From Gordius sp. MW1 (lineage: Eukaryota; Nematomorpha; Gordioida; Gordea; Gordiidae), in NCBI GenBank assembly GCA_964036665.1, contig OZ038528.1, positions 10,298,501 to 10,362,500 on the forward strand: a DNA stretch of 64,000 bases, given 5' to 3'. The notes beneath the pieces were generated by a model, which saw only the letters and a program-made list of their open reading frames with translations, had not been told where the DNA came from and ran no database searches. The first letter of the stretch is position 1; every line of letters begins with the position of its first letter. Positions 22,907-35,728 of this stretch are shown here, piece after piece. The position numbers and the translations under genes were made by a program.

Positions 22907-25900
22907 ATGAAAAATAATATTTTTTTCGACCTCAAAATTTTTTCATTTTATTCGTTCAACCATATCGCCCCCATGAAAGTTTTCGATATCAGAGGTAAAT
23001 TCCGTAAAAAAAATTTTTTGATCAGTCATCAAAAATTATTAACTTTAAATCACGATCGTGTTTCACAATAACTAGAAACACGCTTAGAAAGCGATATTAA
23101 AACAATCTAAACGCAACACGAAAGTGTTAATTTCTCTCAATCAAAAACTTGGCCTCGTGCAAAATTTCTTATCGAGATTCTAACAACTACATAATGCGAA
23201 TATTTACTGACTTTTAAAGATTTTTTCAGCCCCCTTTCGAAAGAATATCAAAAATAAATACTTTACGACCTCAAATTTTTTTCATTTTTTTCGTTTCAAC
23301 CATATCGCCCCCATGAAAGTTTTCGATATCAGAGGTGAATTCCGTAAAAAAAAATTTTTGATCAGTCATCAAAAATTATTAACTTTAAATCACGATCGCA
23401 TAGAGCTTGTTTCACAAAAACTAGAGACACGCTTAGAAAGCGATATTGAAACAATCTAAACGCAACACAAAAATGTTAATTTCTCTCAATCTGAAACTTG
23501 GCTTCGTGCAAAATTTCTTATCGAGATTCTAGCAAGGACATAATGCTAAGAATATTTACTGCCTTTTAAAGATTTTTTCAGCCCTCTTTCGAAAGATCAT
23601 GAAAAATAATATTTTTTTGACCTCAAAATTTTTTCATTTTATTCGTTCAACCATATCGCCCCCATGAAAGTTTTCGATATCAGAGGTGAATTCCGTAAAA
23701 AAAATTTTTTTGATCAGTCATCAAAAATTATTAACTTTAAATCACGATCGTGTTTCAAAACACGCTTAGAAAGCGATATTGAAACAATCTAAACGTAACA
23801 CGAAAGTGATAATTTCTCTCAATCTAAAACTTGGCCTCGTGCAAAATTTCTTATCGAGATTCTAACAAGGACATAATGCTAAGAATAATTCCTAACTTTT
23901 AAAGATTTTTTCAGCCCCCTTTCGAAAGAATATGAAAAATAAATTTTTTTCGACCTCAAAATTATTTTTTTCGTTCAACCATATCGCCCCATGAAAGTTT
24001 TTGATATTAGAGGTGAATTCCGTAAAAAATATTTTTTCATCAAAAATTATTAACTTTAAATCAGGATCGCATAGAGCTTGTTTCACAAAAACTAGAGAAA
24101 CGCTTAGAAAGCGGTATTGAAACTATCTAAACGCAACACGAAAATCTTAATTTCTCTCCTAAAACTTCGCCTCGTGCAAAAATTCTTATCGAGATTCTAA
24201 CAAGGACATAATGCTAAGAATAATTCCTAACTTTTAAAGATTTTTTCAGCCCCCTTTCGAAAGACTATGAAAAATAAATTTTTTTAGACCTCAAATTTTT
24301 TTCGTTTCAACCATATCGCCCCCATGAAAGTTTTCGATATCAGAGGTGAATTCCGTAAAAATACTTTTTTTGATCAGTCATCAAAAATTATTAACTTTAA
24401 ATCACGATCGCATAGAGCTTGTTTCACAGACACGCTTAGAAAGCGGTATTGAAACTATCTAAACGCAACACGAAAATCTTAATTTCTCTCCTAAAACTTC
24501 GCCTCGTGCAAAAATTCTTATCGAGATTCTAACAAGGACATAATGCTAAGAATAATTCCTAACTTTTAAAGATTTTTTCAGTCCCCTTTCGAAAGAATAT
24601 GAAAAATAAATTTTTTTCGACCTCAAATTTTTTTCGTTTCAACCATATCGCCCCCATGAAAGTTTTCGATATCAGAGGTGAATTCCGTAAAAAAATTTTT
24701 TTTTGATCAATCATCAAAAATTATTAACTTTAAATCACGATCGCATAGAGCTTGTTTCACAAAAACTAGAGACACGCTTAGAAAGCGATATTGAAACTAT
24801 CTAAACGCAACACGAAAATCTTAATTTCTCTCCTAAAACTTCGCCTCGTGCAAAAATTCTTATCAAGGACATAATGCTAAGAATATTTCCTAACTTTTAA
24901 AGATCTTTTCAGTCCCCTTTCGAAAGAATATGAAAAATAATATTTTTTTCGACCTCAAAATTTTTTCATTTTTTTCGTTCAACCATATCGCCCCCATGAA
25001 AGTTTTCGATATCAGAGGTGAATTCCGTAAAAAAAAATTTTTCATCAAAAATTATTAACTTTAAATCACGATCGTGTTTCACAAAAACTAGAGACACGCT
25101 TAGAAAGCGATATTGAAACAATCTAAAAGCAACACGAAAATCTTAATTTCCTTCAATCTAAAACTTCCGCTTGTGCAAAAATTCTTAAAACTTCCGCTTG
25201 TGCAAAAATTCTTATCGAGATTCTAACAAGGACATAATGCTAAGAATATTTACTGACTTTTAAAGATTTTTTCAGCCCCCTTTCGAAAGAATATGAAAAA
25301 TAATATTTTTTTCGAACTCAAAATTTTCCATTTTTTTCGTTCAACCATATCGCCCCCATGAAAGATTTCGATATCAGAGGTGAATTCCGTAAAAAAAAAT
25401 TTTTGATCAGTCATCAAAAATTATTAACTTTAAATCACGATCGCATAGAGCTTGTTTCACAAAAACTAGAGACACGCTTAGAAAGCGATATTGAAACAAT
25501 CTAAAAGCAACACGAAAATCTTAATTTCCTTCAATCTAAAACTTCCCCTTGTGCAAAAATTCTTATCGAGATTCTAACAAGGACATAATGCTAAGAATAT
25601 TTACTGACTTTTAATGATTTTTTCAGCCCCCTTTCAAAAGAATATGAAAAATAATATTTTTTTCGACCTCAAAATATTTTCAATTTTTTCGTTTCAACCA
25701 TATCGCCCCCATGAAAGTTTTCGATATCAGAGGTGAGTTCCGTAAAAAAAAATTTTTTATGAAAAATTATTATTTTTAAATCACGATCTCATAGAGCTTG
25801 TTTCACAAAAACTAGAGACACGCTTAGAAAGCGATATTGAAACAATCTAAACGCAACACGAAATTGTTAATTTCTCTCAATCTAAAACTTGGCCTCGTGA

Positions 25901-27028
25901 AAATTTCTTATCGAGATTCTAACAAGGACATAATGCGAATATTTACTGACTTTTAAAGATTTTTTCAGCCCCTTTTCGAAAGAATATGAAAAATAAATTT
26001 TTTTCGACCTCAAATTTTTATCGTTTCAACCATATCGCCCCCATGAAAGTTTTCGATATCAGAGGTGAATTCCGTAAAAAAAAATTTTTTGATCAGTCAT
26101 CAAAAATTATTAACTTTAAATCACGATCGCATAGAGCTTGTTTCACAAAAACTAGAGACACGCTTAGAAAGCGATATTGAAACAATCTAAAAGCAACACG
26201 AAAATCTTAATTTCCTTCAATCTAAAACTTCCCCTTGTGCAAAATTTCTTATCGAGATTCTAACAAGGACATTATGCTAAGAATATTTACTGACTTTTAA
26301 AGATTTTTTCAGCCCCCTTTCGAAAGAATATGAAAAATAAATTTTTTTCGACCTCAAATTATTTTCGTTTCAACCATATCGCCCCCATGAAAGTTTTCGA
26401 TATCAGAGGTGAATTCCGTAAAAAAAATTTTTTTTGGTCAGTCATCAAAAATTATTAACTTTAAATCACGATCGCATAGAGCTTGTTTCACAAAAACTAG
26501 AGACACGCTTAGAAAGCGATATTGAAACAATCTAAAAGCAACACGAAAATCTTAATTTCCTTCAATCTAAAACTTCCCCTTGTGCAAAAATTCTTATCGA
26601 GATTCTAACAAGGACATAATGCTAAGAATATTTACTGACTTTTAAAGATTTTTTCAGCCCCCTTTCGAAAGAATATGAAAAATAAATTTTTTTCGACCTC
26701 AAAATTTTTTCATTTTTTTCGTTTCAACCATATCGCCCCCATAAAAGTTTTCGATATCAGAGGTGAATTCCGTAAAAAAAATTTTTTTTGATCAGTCATC
26801 AAAAATTATTAACTTTAAATCACAATCGCATAGAGCTTGTTTCACAAAAACTAGAGACACGCTTAGAAAGCGATATTGAAACAATCTAAAAGCAACACGA
26901 AAATCTTAATTTCCTTCAATCTAAAACTTCCCTTTGTGCAAAAATTCTTATCGAGATTCTAACAAGGACTTAATGCTAAGAATATTTCCTAACTTTTAAA
27001 GATTTTTTCAGCCCCCTTTCGAAAGAAT
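22907..27028. repeat. Zone of diverged, largely singleton monomers
   Basis: Starts are 22907, 23247, 23599, 23932, 24267, 24599, 24930, 25293, 25644, 25986, 26330 and 26675. This zone carries the most private mutations: the phase ATG is ATC at 23247, GATCATG at 23599, a 13-bp loss near 23758, and several collapsed dyads (near 24028 and 25042). No exact local period is seen. Much of it has a diverged counterpart at 36.4-38.8 kb. High divergence and lack of a local HOR suggest an older, less homogenised part of the array. Confidence 0.78.
25160..25213. repeat. 27-bp micro-duplication inside a monomer tail
   Basis: The segment beginning AAAACTTCCGCTTGTGC is present twice in direct tandem (25160-25186 and 25187-25213), giving a 363-bp monomer. 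The related unit at 37101 has a single copy, so the duplication is private to this copy and arose after the two regions separated, or was lost in the other. Confidence 0.9.
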
Positions 27029-28065
27029 ATGAAAAATAATATTTTTTTCGACCTCAAAATTTTTTCATTTTTTTCGTTCAACCATATCGCCCCCATGAAA
27101 GTTTTCGATATCAGAGGTGAATTCCGTAAAAAAAAATGTTTGATCAGTCATCAAAAATTATTAACTTTAAATCACGATCGCATAGAGCTTGTTTCAAAAA
27201 AACTAGAGACACGCTTAGCAAGCGATATTGAAACTATCTAAACGCAACACGAAAATCTTAATTTCTCTCCTAAAACTTCGCCCCGTGCAAAAATTCTTAT
27301 CGAGATTCTAACAAGGACATAATGCTAAGAATATTTTATAACTTTTAAAGATTTTTTCAGCCCCCTTTCGAAAGAATATGAAAAATAATATTTTTTTCGA
27401 CCTCAAAATTTTTTCATTTTTTTCGTTCAACCATATCGCCCCCATGAAAGTTTTCGATATCAGAGGTGAATTCCGTAAAAAAAAAAATTTTGATCAGTCA
27501 TCAAAAATTATTAACTTTAAATCACGATCGTGTTTCACAAAAACTAGAGACACGCTTAGAAAGCGATATTGAAACAATCTAAAAGCAACACGAAAATCTT
27601 AATTTCCTTCAATCTGAAACTTCCCCTTGTGCAAAAATTCTTATCGAGATTCTAACAAGGACATAATGCTAAGAATATTTACTGACTTTTAAAGATTTTT
27701 TCAGCCCCATTTCGAAAGAATATGATAAATAAATTTTTTTCGACGTCAAAATTTTTTCATTTTTTTCGTTTCAACCATATCGCCCCCATGAAAGTTTTCG
27801 ATATCAGAGGTGAATTCCGTAAAAAAAAATTTTTTGATCAGTCATCAAAAATTATTAACTTTAAATCACGATCGTGTTTCACAGAAACTAGAGACACGCT
27901 TAGAAAGCGATATTGAAACAATCTAAACGCAACACGAAAATCTTAATTTCCTTCAATCTAAAACTTCCCTTCGTGCAAAAATTCTTATCGAGATTCTAAC
28001 AAGGACATAATGCTAAGAATATCTACTGACTTTTAAAGATTTCTTCAGCTCCCTTTCGAAAGAAT
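27029..28065. repeat. Three monomers, no local HOR
   Basis: Starts are 27029, 27378 and 27722. 27029 and 27378 are class A heads; 27722 has the GATAAATAAA head and resembles 18756 at an offset of 8966 bp, an offset that also links 19100 to 28066. I see nothing beyond the satellite here. Confidence 0.75.
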
Positions 28066-29448
28066 ATGCAAAATAATATTTTTTCGACCTCAAAATTTTT
28101 TCATTTTTTTTGTTTCAACCATATCGCCCCCATGAAAGTTTTCGATATCAGAGGTGAATTCCGTAAAAAAAAATTTTTTTGGTCAGTCATCAAAAATTAT
28201 TAACTTTAAATCACGATCGCATAGAGCTTGTTTCACAAAAACTAGAGACACGGTTAGAAACCGATATGAAACAATCTAAAAGCAACACGAAAATCTTATC
28301 CTTCAATCTAAAACTTCCCCTTGTGCAAAAATTCTTATCGAGATTCTAACAAGGACATAATAATAAGAATATTTACTGACTTTTAAAGATTTTTTCAGCC
28401 CCCTTTCGAAAGAATATGAAAAATAAATTTTTTTCGACCTCAAATTTTTTTCGTTTCAACCATATCGCCCCCATATGAAAGTTTTCGATTTCAGAGGTGA
28501 ATTCCGTAAAAATATTTTTTTTGATCAGTCATCAAAAATTATTAACTTTAAATCACGATCGCATAGAGCTTGTTTCACAAAAACTAGAGACACGCTTAGA
28601 AAGCGATATTGAAACAATCTAAAAGCAACACGAAAATCTTAATTTCCTTCAATATAAAACTTCCCCTTGTGCAAAAATTCTTATCGAGATTCTAACAAGG
28701 ACATAATGCTAAGAATATTTACTGACTTTTAAAGATTTTTTCAGCCCCCTTTCGAAAGAATATGAAAAATAAATTTTTTTCGACCTCAAATTTTTTTCGT
28801 TTCAACCATATCGCCCCCATGAAAGTTTTCGATATCAGAGGTGAATTCCGTAAAAATATTTTTTTTGATCAGTCATCAAAAATTATTAACTTTAAATCAC
28901 GATCTCATAGAGCTTGTTTCACAAAAACTAGAGACACGCTTAGAAAGCGATATTGAAACAATCTAAACGCAACACGAAAGTGTTAATTTCTCTCAATCTA
29001 AAACTTGGCCTCGTGCAAAATTTCTTATCGAGATTCTAACAAGGACATTATGCTAAGAATATCTACTGACTTTTAAAGATTTTTTCAGCCCCCTTTCGAA
29101 AGAATATGAAAAATAATATTTTTTTCGACCTCAAAATTTTTTCATTTTTTTCGTTCAACCATATCGCCCCCATGAAAGTTTTCGATATCAGAGGTGAATT
29201 CCGTAAAAAAAAATTTTTGATCAGTCATCAAAAATTATTAACTTTAAATCACGATCGTGTTTCACAAAAACTAGAGACACGCTTAGAAAGCGATATTGAA
29301 ACAATCTAAAAGCAACACAAAAATCTTAATTTCCTTCAATCTAAAACTTCCCCTTGTGCAAAAATTCTTATCGAGATTCTAACAAGGACATAATGCTAAG
29401 AATATTTACTGACTTTTAAAGATTTTTTCAGCCCCCTTTCGAAAGAAT
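28066..29448. repeat. Left copy of a 4-monomer segmental duplication (offset 4888 bp)
   Basis: Starts 28066, 28416, 28762 and 29106 match 32953, 33304, 33650 and 33994 at an offset of 4887-4888 bp. Shared rare marks include CACGGTTAGAAACCG, GATATGAAAC, AATAATAAGAATA, the inserted AT in CCCCCATATGAAAG, CAATATAAAAC and AATATCTACTGAC. The head of 28066 differs from 32953 (ATGCAAAATAATATT versus ATGAAAAATAATAATTTT), so the left breakpoint lies inside that unit. Confidence 0.9.
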
Positions 29449-30867
29449 ATGAAAAATAAATTTTTTTCGACCTCAAATTTTTTTCGTTTCAACCATATCG
29501 CCCCCATGAAAGTTTTCGATTTCAGAGGTGAATTCCGAAAAAATATTTTTTTTGATCAGTCATCAAAAATTATTAACTTTAAATCAGGATCGCATAGAGC
29601 TTGTTTCACAAAAACTAGAGACACGCTTAGAAAGCGATATTGAAGCAATCTAAACGCAACACGAAAGTGTTAATTTCTCTCAATCTAAAACTTGGCCTCG
29701 TGCAAAATTTCTTATCGAGATTCTAACAAGGACATAATGCTAAGAATATTTACTGACTTTTAAAGATTTTTTCAGCCCCCTTTCGAAAGAATATGAAAAA
29801 TAATATTTTTTTCGACCTCAAAATTTTTTCATTTTTTTCGTTCAACCATATCGCCCCCATGAAAGTTTTCGATATCAGAGGTGAATTCCGTAAAAAAAAA
29901 ATTTTTTGATCAGTCTTCAAAAATTATTAACTTTAAATCACGATCGCATAGAGCTTGTTTCACAAAAACTAGAGACACGCTTAGAAAGCGATATTGAAAC
30001 TATCTAAACGCAACACGAAAATCTTAATTTCTCTCCTAAAACTTCGCCTCATGCAAAAATTCTTATCGAGATTCTAACAAGGACATAATGCTAAGAATAT
30101 TTCCTAACTTTTTAAGATTTTTTCAGCCCCCTTTCGAAAGAATATGAAAAATAATAATTTTTTCGACCTCAAAATTTTTTCATTTTTTTCGTTCAACCAT
30201 ATCGCCCCCATGAAAGTTTTCGATATCAGAGGTGAATTCCGTAAAAAAAAATTTTTGATCAGTCATCAAAAATTATTAACTTTAAATCACGATCGCATAG
30301 AGCTTGTTTCACAAAAACTAGAGACACGCTTAGAAAGCGATATTGAAACAATCTAAACGCAACACGAAAATGTTAATTTCTCTCAATCTAAAACTTGGCT
30401 TCGTGCAAAATTTCTTATCGAGATTCTAACAAATTCTTATCGAGATTCTAGCAAGGACATAATGCTAAGAATATTTACTGACTTTTAAAGATTTTTTCAG
30501 CCCCCTTTCAAAAGAATATGATAAATAAATTTTTTTCGACCTACAAATTTTTTCATTTTTTTCGTTTCAACCATATCGCCCCCATGAAAGTTTTCGATAC
30601 CAGAGGTGAATTCCGTAAAAAAAAAAATTTTGATCAGTCATTAAAAATTATTAACTTTAAATCACGATCGAATAGAGCTTGTTTCACAAAAACTAGAGAC
30701 ACGCTTAGAAAGCGATATTGAAACTATCTAAACGCAACACGAAAATCTTAATTTCTCTCCTAAAACTTCGCCTCGTGCAAAAATTCTTATCGAGATTCTA
30801 ACAAGGACATAATGCTAAGAATATTTCCTAACTTTTAAAGATTTTTTCAGCCCCCTTTCGAAAGAAT
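29449..30867. repeat. Four monomers, including a unit with a 22-bp micro-duplication
   Basis: Starts are 29449, 29793, 30144 and 30518. The first is class B with a TCCGAAAAAATATT head variant, the next two are class A, and 30518 has the GATAAATAAA head with GATACCAGAGG. The end of the 30144 unit is lengthened by the 22-bp duplication at 30412-30455. The stretch from about 30380 reappears near 32465 (offset 2085 bp). Confidence 0.78.
30412..30455. repeat. 22-bp micro-duplication, copied again at 32497-32540
   Basis: TTCTTATCGAGATTCTAACAAA (described as two halves, TTCTTATCGAG and ATTCTAACAAA) is followed directly by a second version ending CTAGCAAG. The same event is found exactly 2085 bp downstream at 32497-32540. 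The two sites therefore descend from one duplication that was later copied as part of a larger block. Confidence 0.9.
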
Positions 30868-31547
30868 ATGAAAAATAATATTTTTTTCGACCTCAAATTT
30901 TTTTCATTTTTTTCGTTCAACCATATCGCCCCCATGAAAGTTTTCGATATCAGAGGTGAATTCCGTAAAAAAAAAAATTTTGATCAGTCATCAAAAATTA
31001 TTAACTTTAAATCACGATCGCATAGAGCTTGTTTCACAAAAACTAGAGACACGCTTAGAAAGCGATATTGAAACAATCTAAACGCAACACGAAAATGTTA
31101 ATTTCTCTCAATCTAAAACTTGGCTTCGTGCAAAATTTCTTATCGAGATTCTAGCAAGGACATAATGCTAAGAATATTTACTGCCTTTTAAAGATTTTTT
31201 CAGCCCTCTTTCGAAAGAATATGAAAAATAATATTTCTTTCGACCTCAAAATTTTTTCATTTTATTCGTTCAACCATATCGCCCCTATGAAAGTTTTCGA
31301 TATCAGAGGTGAATTCCGTAAAAAAAAATTTTTTGATCAGTCATCAAAAATTATTAACTTTAAATCACGATCATGTTTCACAAAAACTAGAAACACGCTT
31401 AGAAAGCGATGCAACACGAAAGTGTTAATTTCTCTCAATCTAAAACTTGGCTTCGTGCAAAATTTCTTATCGAGATTCTAACAAGGACATTATGCTAAGA
31501 ATATTTACTGACTTTTAAAGATTTTTTCAGCCCCCTTTCGAAAGAAT
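30868..31547. repeat. Two monomers, the second with a 17-bp deletion
   Basis: Starts are 30868 and 31221. In the second, GAAAGCGAT (ending at 31410) joins directly to GCAACACG, omitting 17 bp that normally include GAAACAATC, so the unit is only 327 bp. The deletion lengthens the open frame starting at 31221 to 86 codons. That is an accident of the deletion, not evidence of a gene. Confidence 0.82.
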
Positions 31548-32602
31548 ATGAAAAATAAATTTTTTTCGACCTCAAATTTTTTTCGTTTTAACCATATCGC
31601 CCCCATGAAAGTTTTCGATATCAGAGGTGAATTCCGTAAAAAAAATTTTTATAGGTCAGTCATCAAAAATTATTAACTTTAAATCACGATCGCATAGAGC
31701 TTGTTTAACAAAAACTAGAGACACGCTTAGAAAGCGATATTGAAACAATCTAAACGCAACACGAAAATGTTAATTTCTCTCAATCTAAAACTTGGCCTCG
31801 TGCAAAATTTCTTATCGAGATTCTAACAAGGACATTATGCTAAGAATATTTACTGACTTTTAAAGATTTTTTCAGCCCCCTTTCGAAAGAATATGAAAAA
31901 TAAATTTTTTTCGACCTCAGATTTTTTTCGTTTCAACCATATCGCCCCCATGAAAGTTTTCGATATCAGAGGTGAATTCCGTAAAAAAATTTTTATAGGT
32001 CAGTCATCAAAAATTATTAACTTTAAATCACGATCGCATAGAGCTTGTTTAACAAAAACTAGAGACACGCTTAGAAAGCGATATTGAAACAATCTAAACG
32101 CAACACGAAAGTGTTAATTTCTCTCAATCTAAAACTTGGCCTCGTGCAAAATTTCTTATCGAGATTCTAACAAGGACATTATGCTAAGAATATTTACTGA
32201 CTTTTAAAGATTTTTCAGCCCCCTTTCGAAAGAATATGAAAAATAAATTTTTTTCGACCTCAAATTTTTTTCGTTTCAACCATATCGCCCCCATGAAAGT
32301 TTTCGATATCAGAGGTGAATTCCGTAAAAAAAATTTTTATAGGTCAGTCATCAAAAATTATTAACTTTAAATCACGATCGCATAGAGCTTGTTTAACAAA
32401 AACTAGAGACACGCTTAGAAAGCGATATTGAAACAATCTAAACGCAACACGAAAATGTTAATTTCTCTCAATCTAAAACTTGGCTTCGTGCAAAATTTCT
32501 TATCGAGATTCTAACAAATTCTTATCGAGATTCTAGCAAGGACATAATGCTAAGAATATTTACTGACTTTTAAAGATTTTTTCAGCCCCCTTTCAAAAGA
32601 AT
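31548..32602. repeat. Triplicated class B monomer with a TATAGGTCAG core
   Basis: Units at 31548, 31893 and 32236 share AAAATTTTTATAGGTCAG in place of the usual TTTTTGATCAG and GTTTAACAAAAAC in place of GTTTCAC. They are spaced 345 and 343 bp and look like recent single-monomer tandem amplification. A fourth unit with the same core is at 34337. Tails alternate between GAAAATGTT and GAAAGTGTT versions. The last unit ends with the copied 22-bp micro-duplication (32497-32540). Confidence 0.87.
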
Positions 32603-34336
32603 ATGATAAATAAATTTTTTTCGACCTACAAATTTTTTCATTTTTTTCGTTTCAACCATATCGCCCCCATGAAAGTTTTCGATACCAGAGGTGAATTCCG
32701 TAAAAAAAAAAATTTTGATCAGTCATTAAAAATTATTAACTTTAAATCACGATCGAATAGAGCTTGTTTCACAAAAACTAGAGACACGCTTAGAAAGCGA
32801 TATTGAAACTATCTAAACGCAACACGAAAATCTTAATTTCTCTCCTAAAACTTCGCCTCGTGCAAAAATTCTTATCGAGATTCTAACAAGGACATAATGC
32901 TAAGAATATTTCCTAACTTTTAAAGATTTTTTCAGCCCCCTTTCGAAAGAATATGAAAAATAATAATTTTTTCGACCTCAAAATTTTTTCATTTTTTTTG
33001 TTTCAACCATATCGCCCCCATGAAAGTTTTCGATATCAGAGGTGAATTCCGTAAAAAAAAATTTTTTTGGTCAGTCATCAAAAATTATTAACTTTAAATC
33101 ACGATCGCATAGAGCTTGTTTCACAAAAACTAGAGACACGGTTAGAAACCGATATGAAACAATCTAAAAGCAACACGAAAATCTTATCCTTCAATCTAAA
33201 ACTTCCCCTTGTGCAAAAATTCTTATCGAGATTCTAACAAGGACATAATAATAAGAATATTTACTGACTTTTAAAGATTTTTTCAGCCCCCTTTCGAAAG
33301 AATATGAAAAATAAATTTTTTTCGACCTCAAATTTTTTTCGTTTCAACCATATCGCCCCCATATGAAAGTTTTCGATTTCAGAGGTGAATTCCGTAAAAA
33401 TATTTTTTTTGATCAGTCATCAAAAATTATTAACTTTAAATCACGATCGCATAGAGCTTGTTTCACAAAAACTAGAGACACGCTTAGAAAGCGATATTGA
33501 AACAATCTAAAAGCAACACGAAAATCTTAATTTCCTTCAATATAAAACTTCCCCTTGTGCAAAAATTCTTATCGAGATTCTAACAAGGACATAATGCTAA
33601 GAATATTTACTGACTTTTAAAGATTTTTTCAGCCCCCTTTCGAAAGAATATGAAAAATAAATTTTTTTCGACCTCAAATTTTTTTCGTTTCAACCATATC
33701 GCCCCCATGAAAGTTTTCGATATCAGAGGTGAATTCCGTAAAAATATTTTTTTTGATCAGTCATCAAAAATTATTAACTTTAAATCACGATCTCATAGAG
33801 CTTGTTTCACAAAAACTAGAGACACGCTTAGAAAGCGATATTGAAACAATCTAAACGCAACACGAAAGTGTTAATTTCTCTCAATCTAAAACTTGGCCTC
33901 GTGCAAAATTTCTTATCGAGATTCTAACAAGGACATTATGCTAAGAATATCTACTGACTTTTAAAGATTTTTTCAGCCCCCTTTCGAAAGAATATGAAAA
34001 ATAATATTTTTTTCGACCTCAAAATTTTTTCATTTTTTTCGTTCAACCATATCGCCCCCATGAAAGTTTTCGATATCAGAGGTGAATTCCGTAAAAAAAA
34101 ATTTTTGATCAGTCATCAAAAATTATTAACTTTAAATCACGATCGTGTTTCACAAAAACTAGAGACACGCTTAGAAAGCGATATTGAAACAATCTAAAAG
34201 CAACACAAAAATCTTAATTTCCTTCAATCTAAAACTTCCCCTTGTGCAAAAATTCTTATCGAGATTCTAACAAGGACATAATGCTAAGAATATTTACTGA
34301 CTTTTAAAGATTTTTTCAGCCCCCTTTCGAAAGAAT
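32603..34336. repeat. Composite of two duplications (offsets 2085 and 4888 bp)
   Basis: The unit at 32603 equals 30518 (offset 2085 bp), sharing GATACCAGAGG, CAGTCATTAAAAA and GATCGAATAGAGC. The unit at 32953 then switches to the 28066 family, and 33304, 33650 and 33994 follow 28416, 28762 and 29106 at 4888 bp. The switch from one source to the other occurs in the head of 32953, between about 32940 and 33005. Similarity to the 28-29.4 kb copy ends in the head of the unit at 34337. Confidence 0.88.
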
Positions 34337-35728
34337 ATGAAAAATAAATTTTTTTCGACCTACAAATTTTTTCATTTTTTTCGTTTCAACCATATCGCCC
34401 CCATGAAAGTTTTCGATATCAGAGGTGAATTCCGTAAAAAAAATTTTTATAGGTCAGTCATCAAAAATTATTAACTTTAAATCACGATCGCATAGAGCTT
34501 GTTTAACAAAAACTAGAGACACGCTTAGAAAGCGATATTGAAACAATTTAAACGAAACACGAAAATGTTAATTTCTCTCAATCTAAAACTTGGCCTCGTG
34601 CAAAATTTCGTATCGAGATTCTAACAAGGACATTATGCTAAGAATATTTACTGACTTTTAAAGATTTTTTCAGCCCCCTTTCGAAAGAATATGAAAAATA
34701 AATTTTTTTCGACCTCAAATTTTTTTCAATTTTTTCGTTTCAACCATATCGCCCCCATGAAAGTTTTCGATATCAGAGGTGAATTCCGTAAAAAAAATTT
34801 TTGATCAGTCATCAAAAATTATTAACTTTAAATCACGATCGCATAGAGCTTGTTTCACAAAAACAAGAGACACGCTTAGAAAGCGATATTGAAACAATCT
34901 AAACGCAACACGAAAATGTTAATTTATCTCAATCTGAAACTTGGCTTCGTGCAAAATTTCTTATCGAGATTCTAGCAAGGACATAATGATAAGAATATTT
35001 ACTGCCTTTTAAAGATTTTTTCAGCCCTCTTTCGAGAGAATATGAAAAATAATATTTTTTTCGACCTCAATATTTTTTCATTTTTTTCGTTCAACCATAT
35101 CGCCCCATGAACTTTTTCGATATCAGAGGCGAATTCCGTAAAAAATATTTTTTCATCAAAAATTATTAACTTTAAATCAGGATCGCATAGAGCTTGTTTC
35201 ACAAAAACTAGAGACACGTTTAGAAAGCGATATTGAAACTATCTAAACGCAACACGACAGTGTTAATTTCTCTCAATCTAAAACTTGGCCTCGTGCAAAA
35301 ATTCTTATCGAGATTCTAACAAGGACATAATGCTAAGAATATTTACTAACTTTTAAAGATTTTTTCAGCCCTCTTTCGAAAGAATATGAAAAATAATATT
35401 TTTTTCGACCTCAAAATTTTTTCATTTTTTTCGTTCTTCCATATCGCCCCCATGAAAGTTTTCGATATCAGAGGTGAATTCCATAAAAAAAAATTTTTTG
35501 ATCAGTCATCAAAAATTATTAATTTTAAATCACGATCGTGTTTCACAAAAACTAGAGACACGCTTAGAAAACGATATTGAAACAATCTAAACGCAACACG
35601 AAAGTGTTAATTTCTCTCAATCTAAAACTTGGCCTCGTGCAAAATTTCTTATCGAGATTCTAACAAGGACATAATGCTAAAAATATTTACTGACTTTTAA
35701 AGAATTTTCAGCCCCCTTTCGAAAGAAT
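34337..35728. repeat. Four diverged monomers
   Basis: Starts are 34337, 34691, 35042 and 35386. 34337 carries the TATAGGTCAG core behind a GACCTACAAA head. 35042 has several private changes (CTTTCGAGAG before the ATG, CCCCATGAACTTT, GAGGCGAATTCC) and a collapsed dyad. 35386 has CGTTCTTCC and GAATTCCATAAA. The open frame on the minus strand at 34999-35217 results from repeat composition. No HOR is seen. Confidence 0.75.

Noticed and set aside
31221-31481. 86-codon open reading frame, the longest in the window
   Set aside because: It exists only because a 17-bp deletion after 31410 extends the usual repeat frame into the monomer tail. No domain, signal or independent start context is visible.
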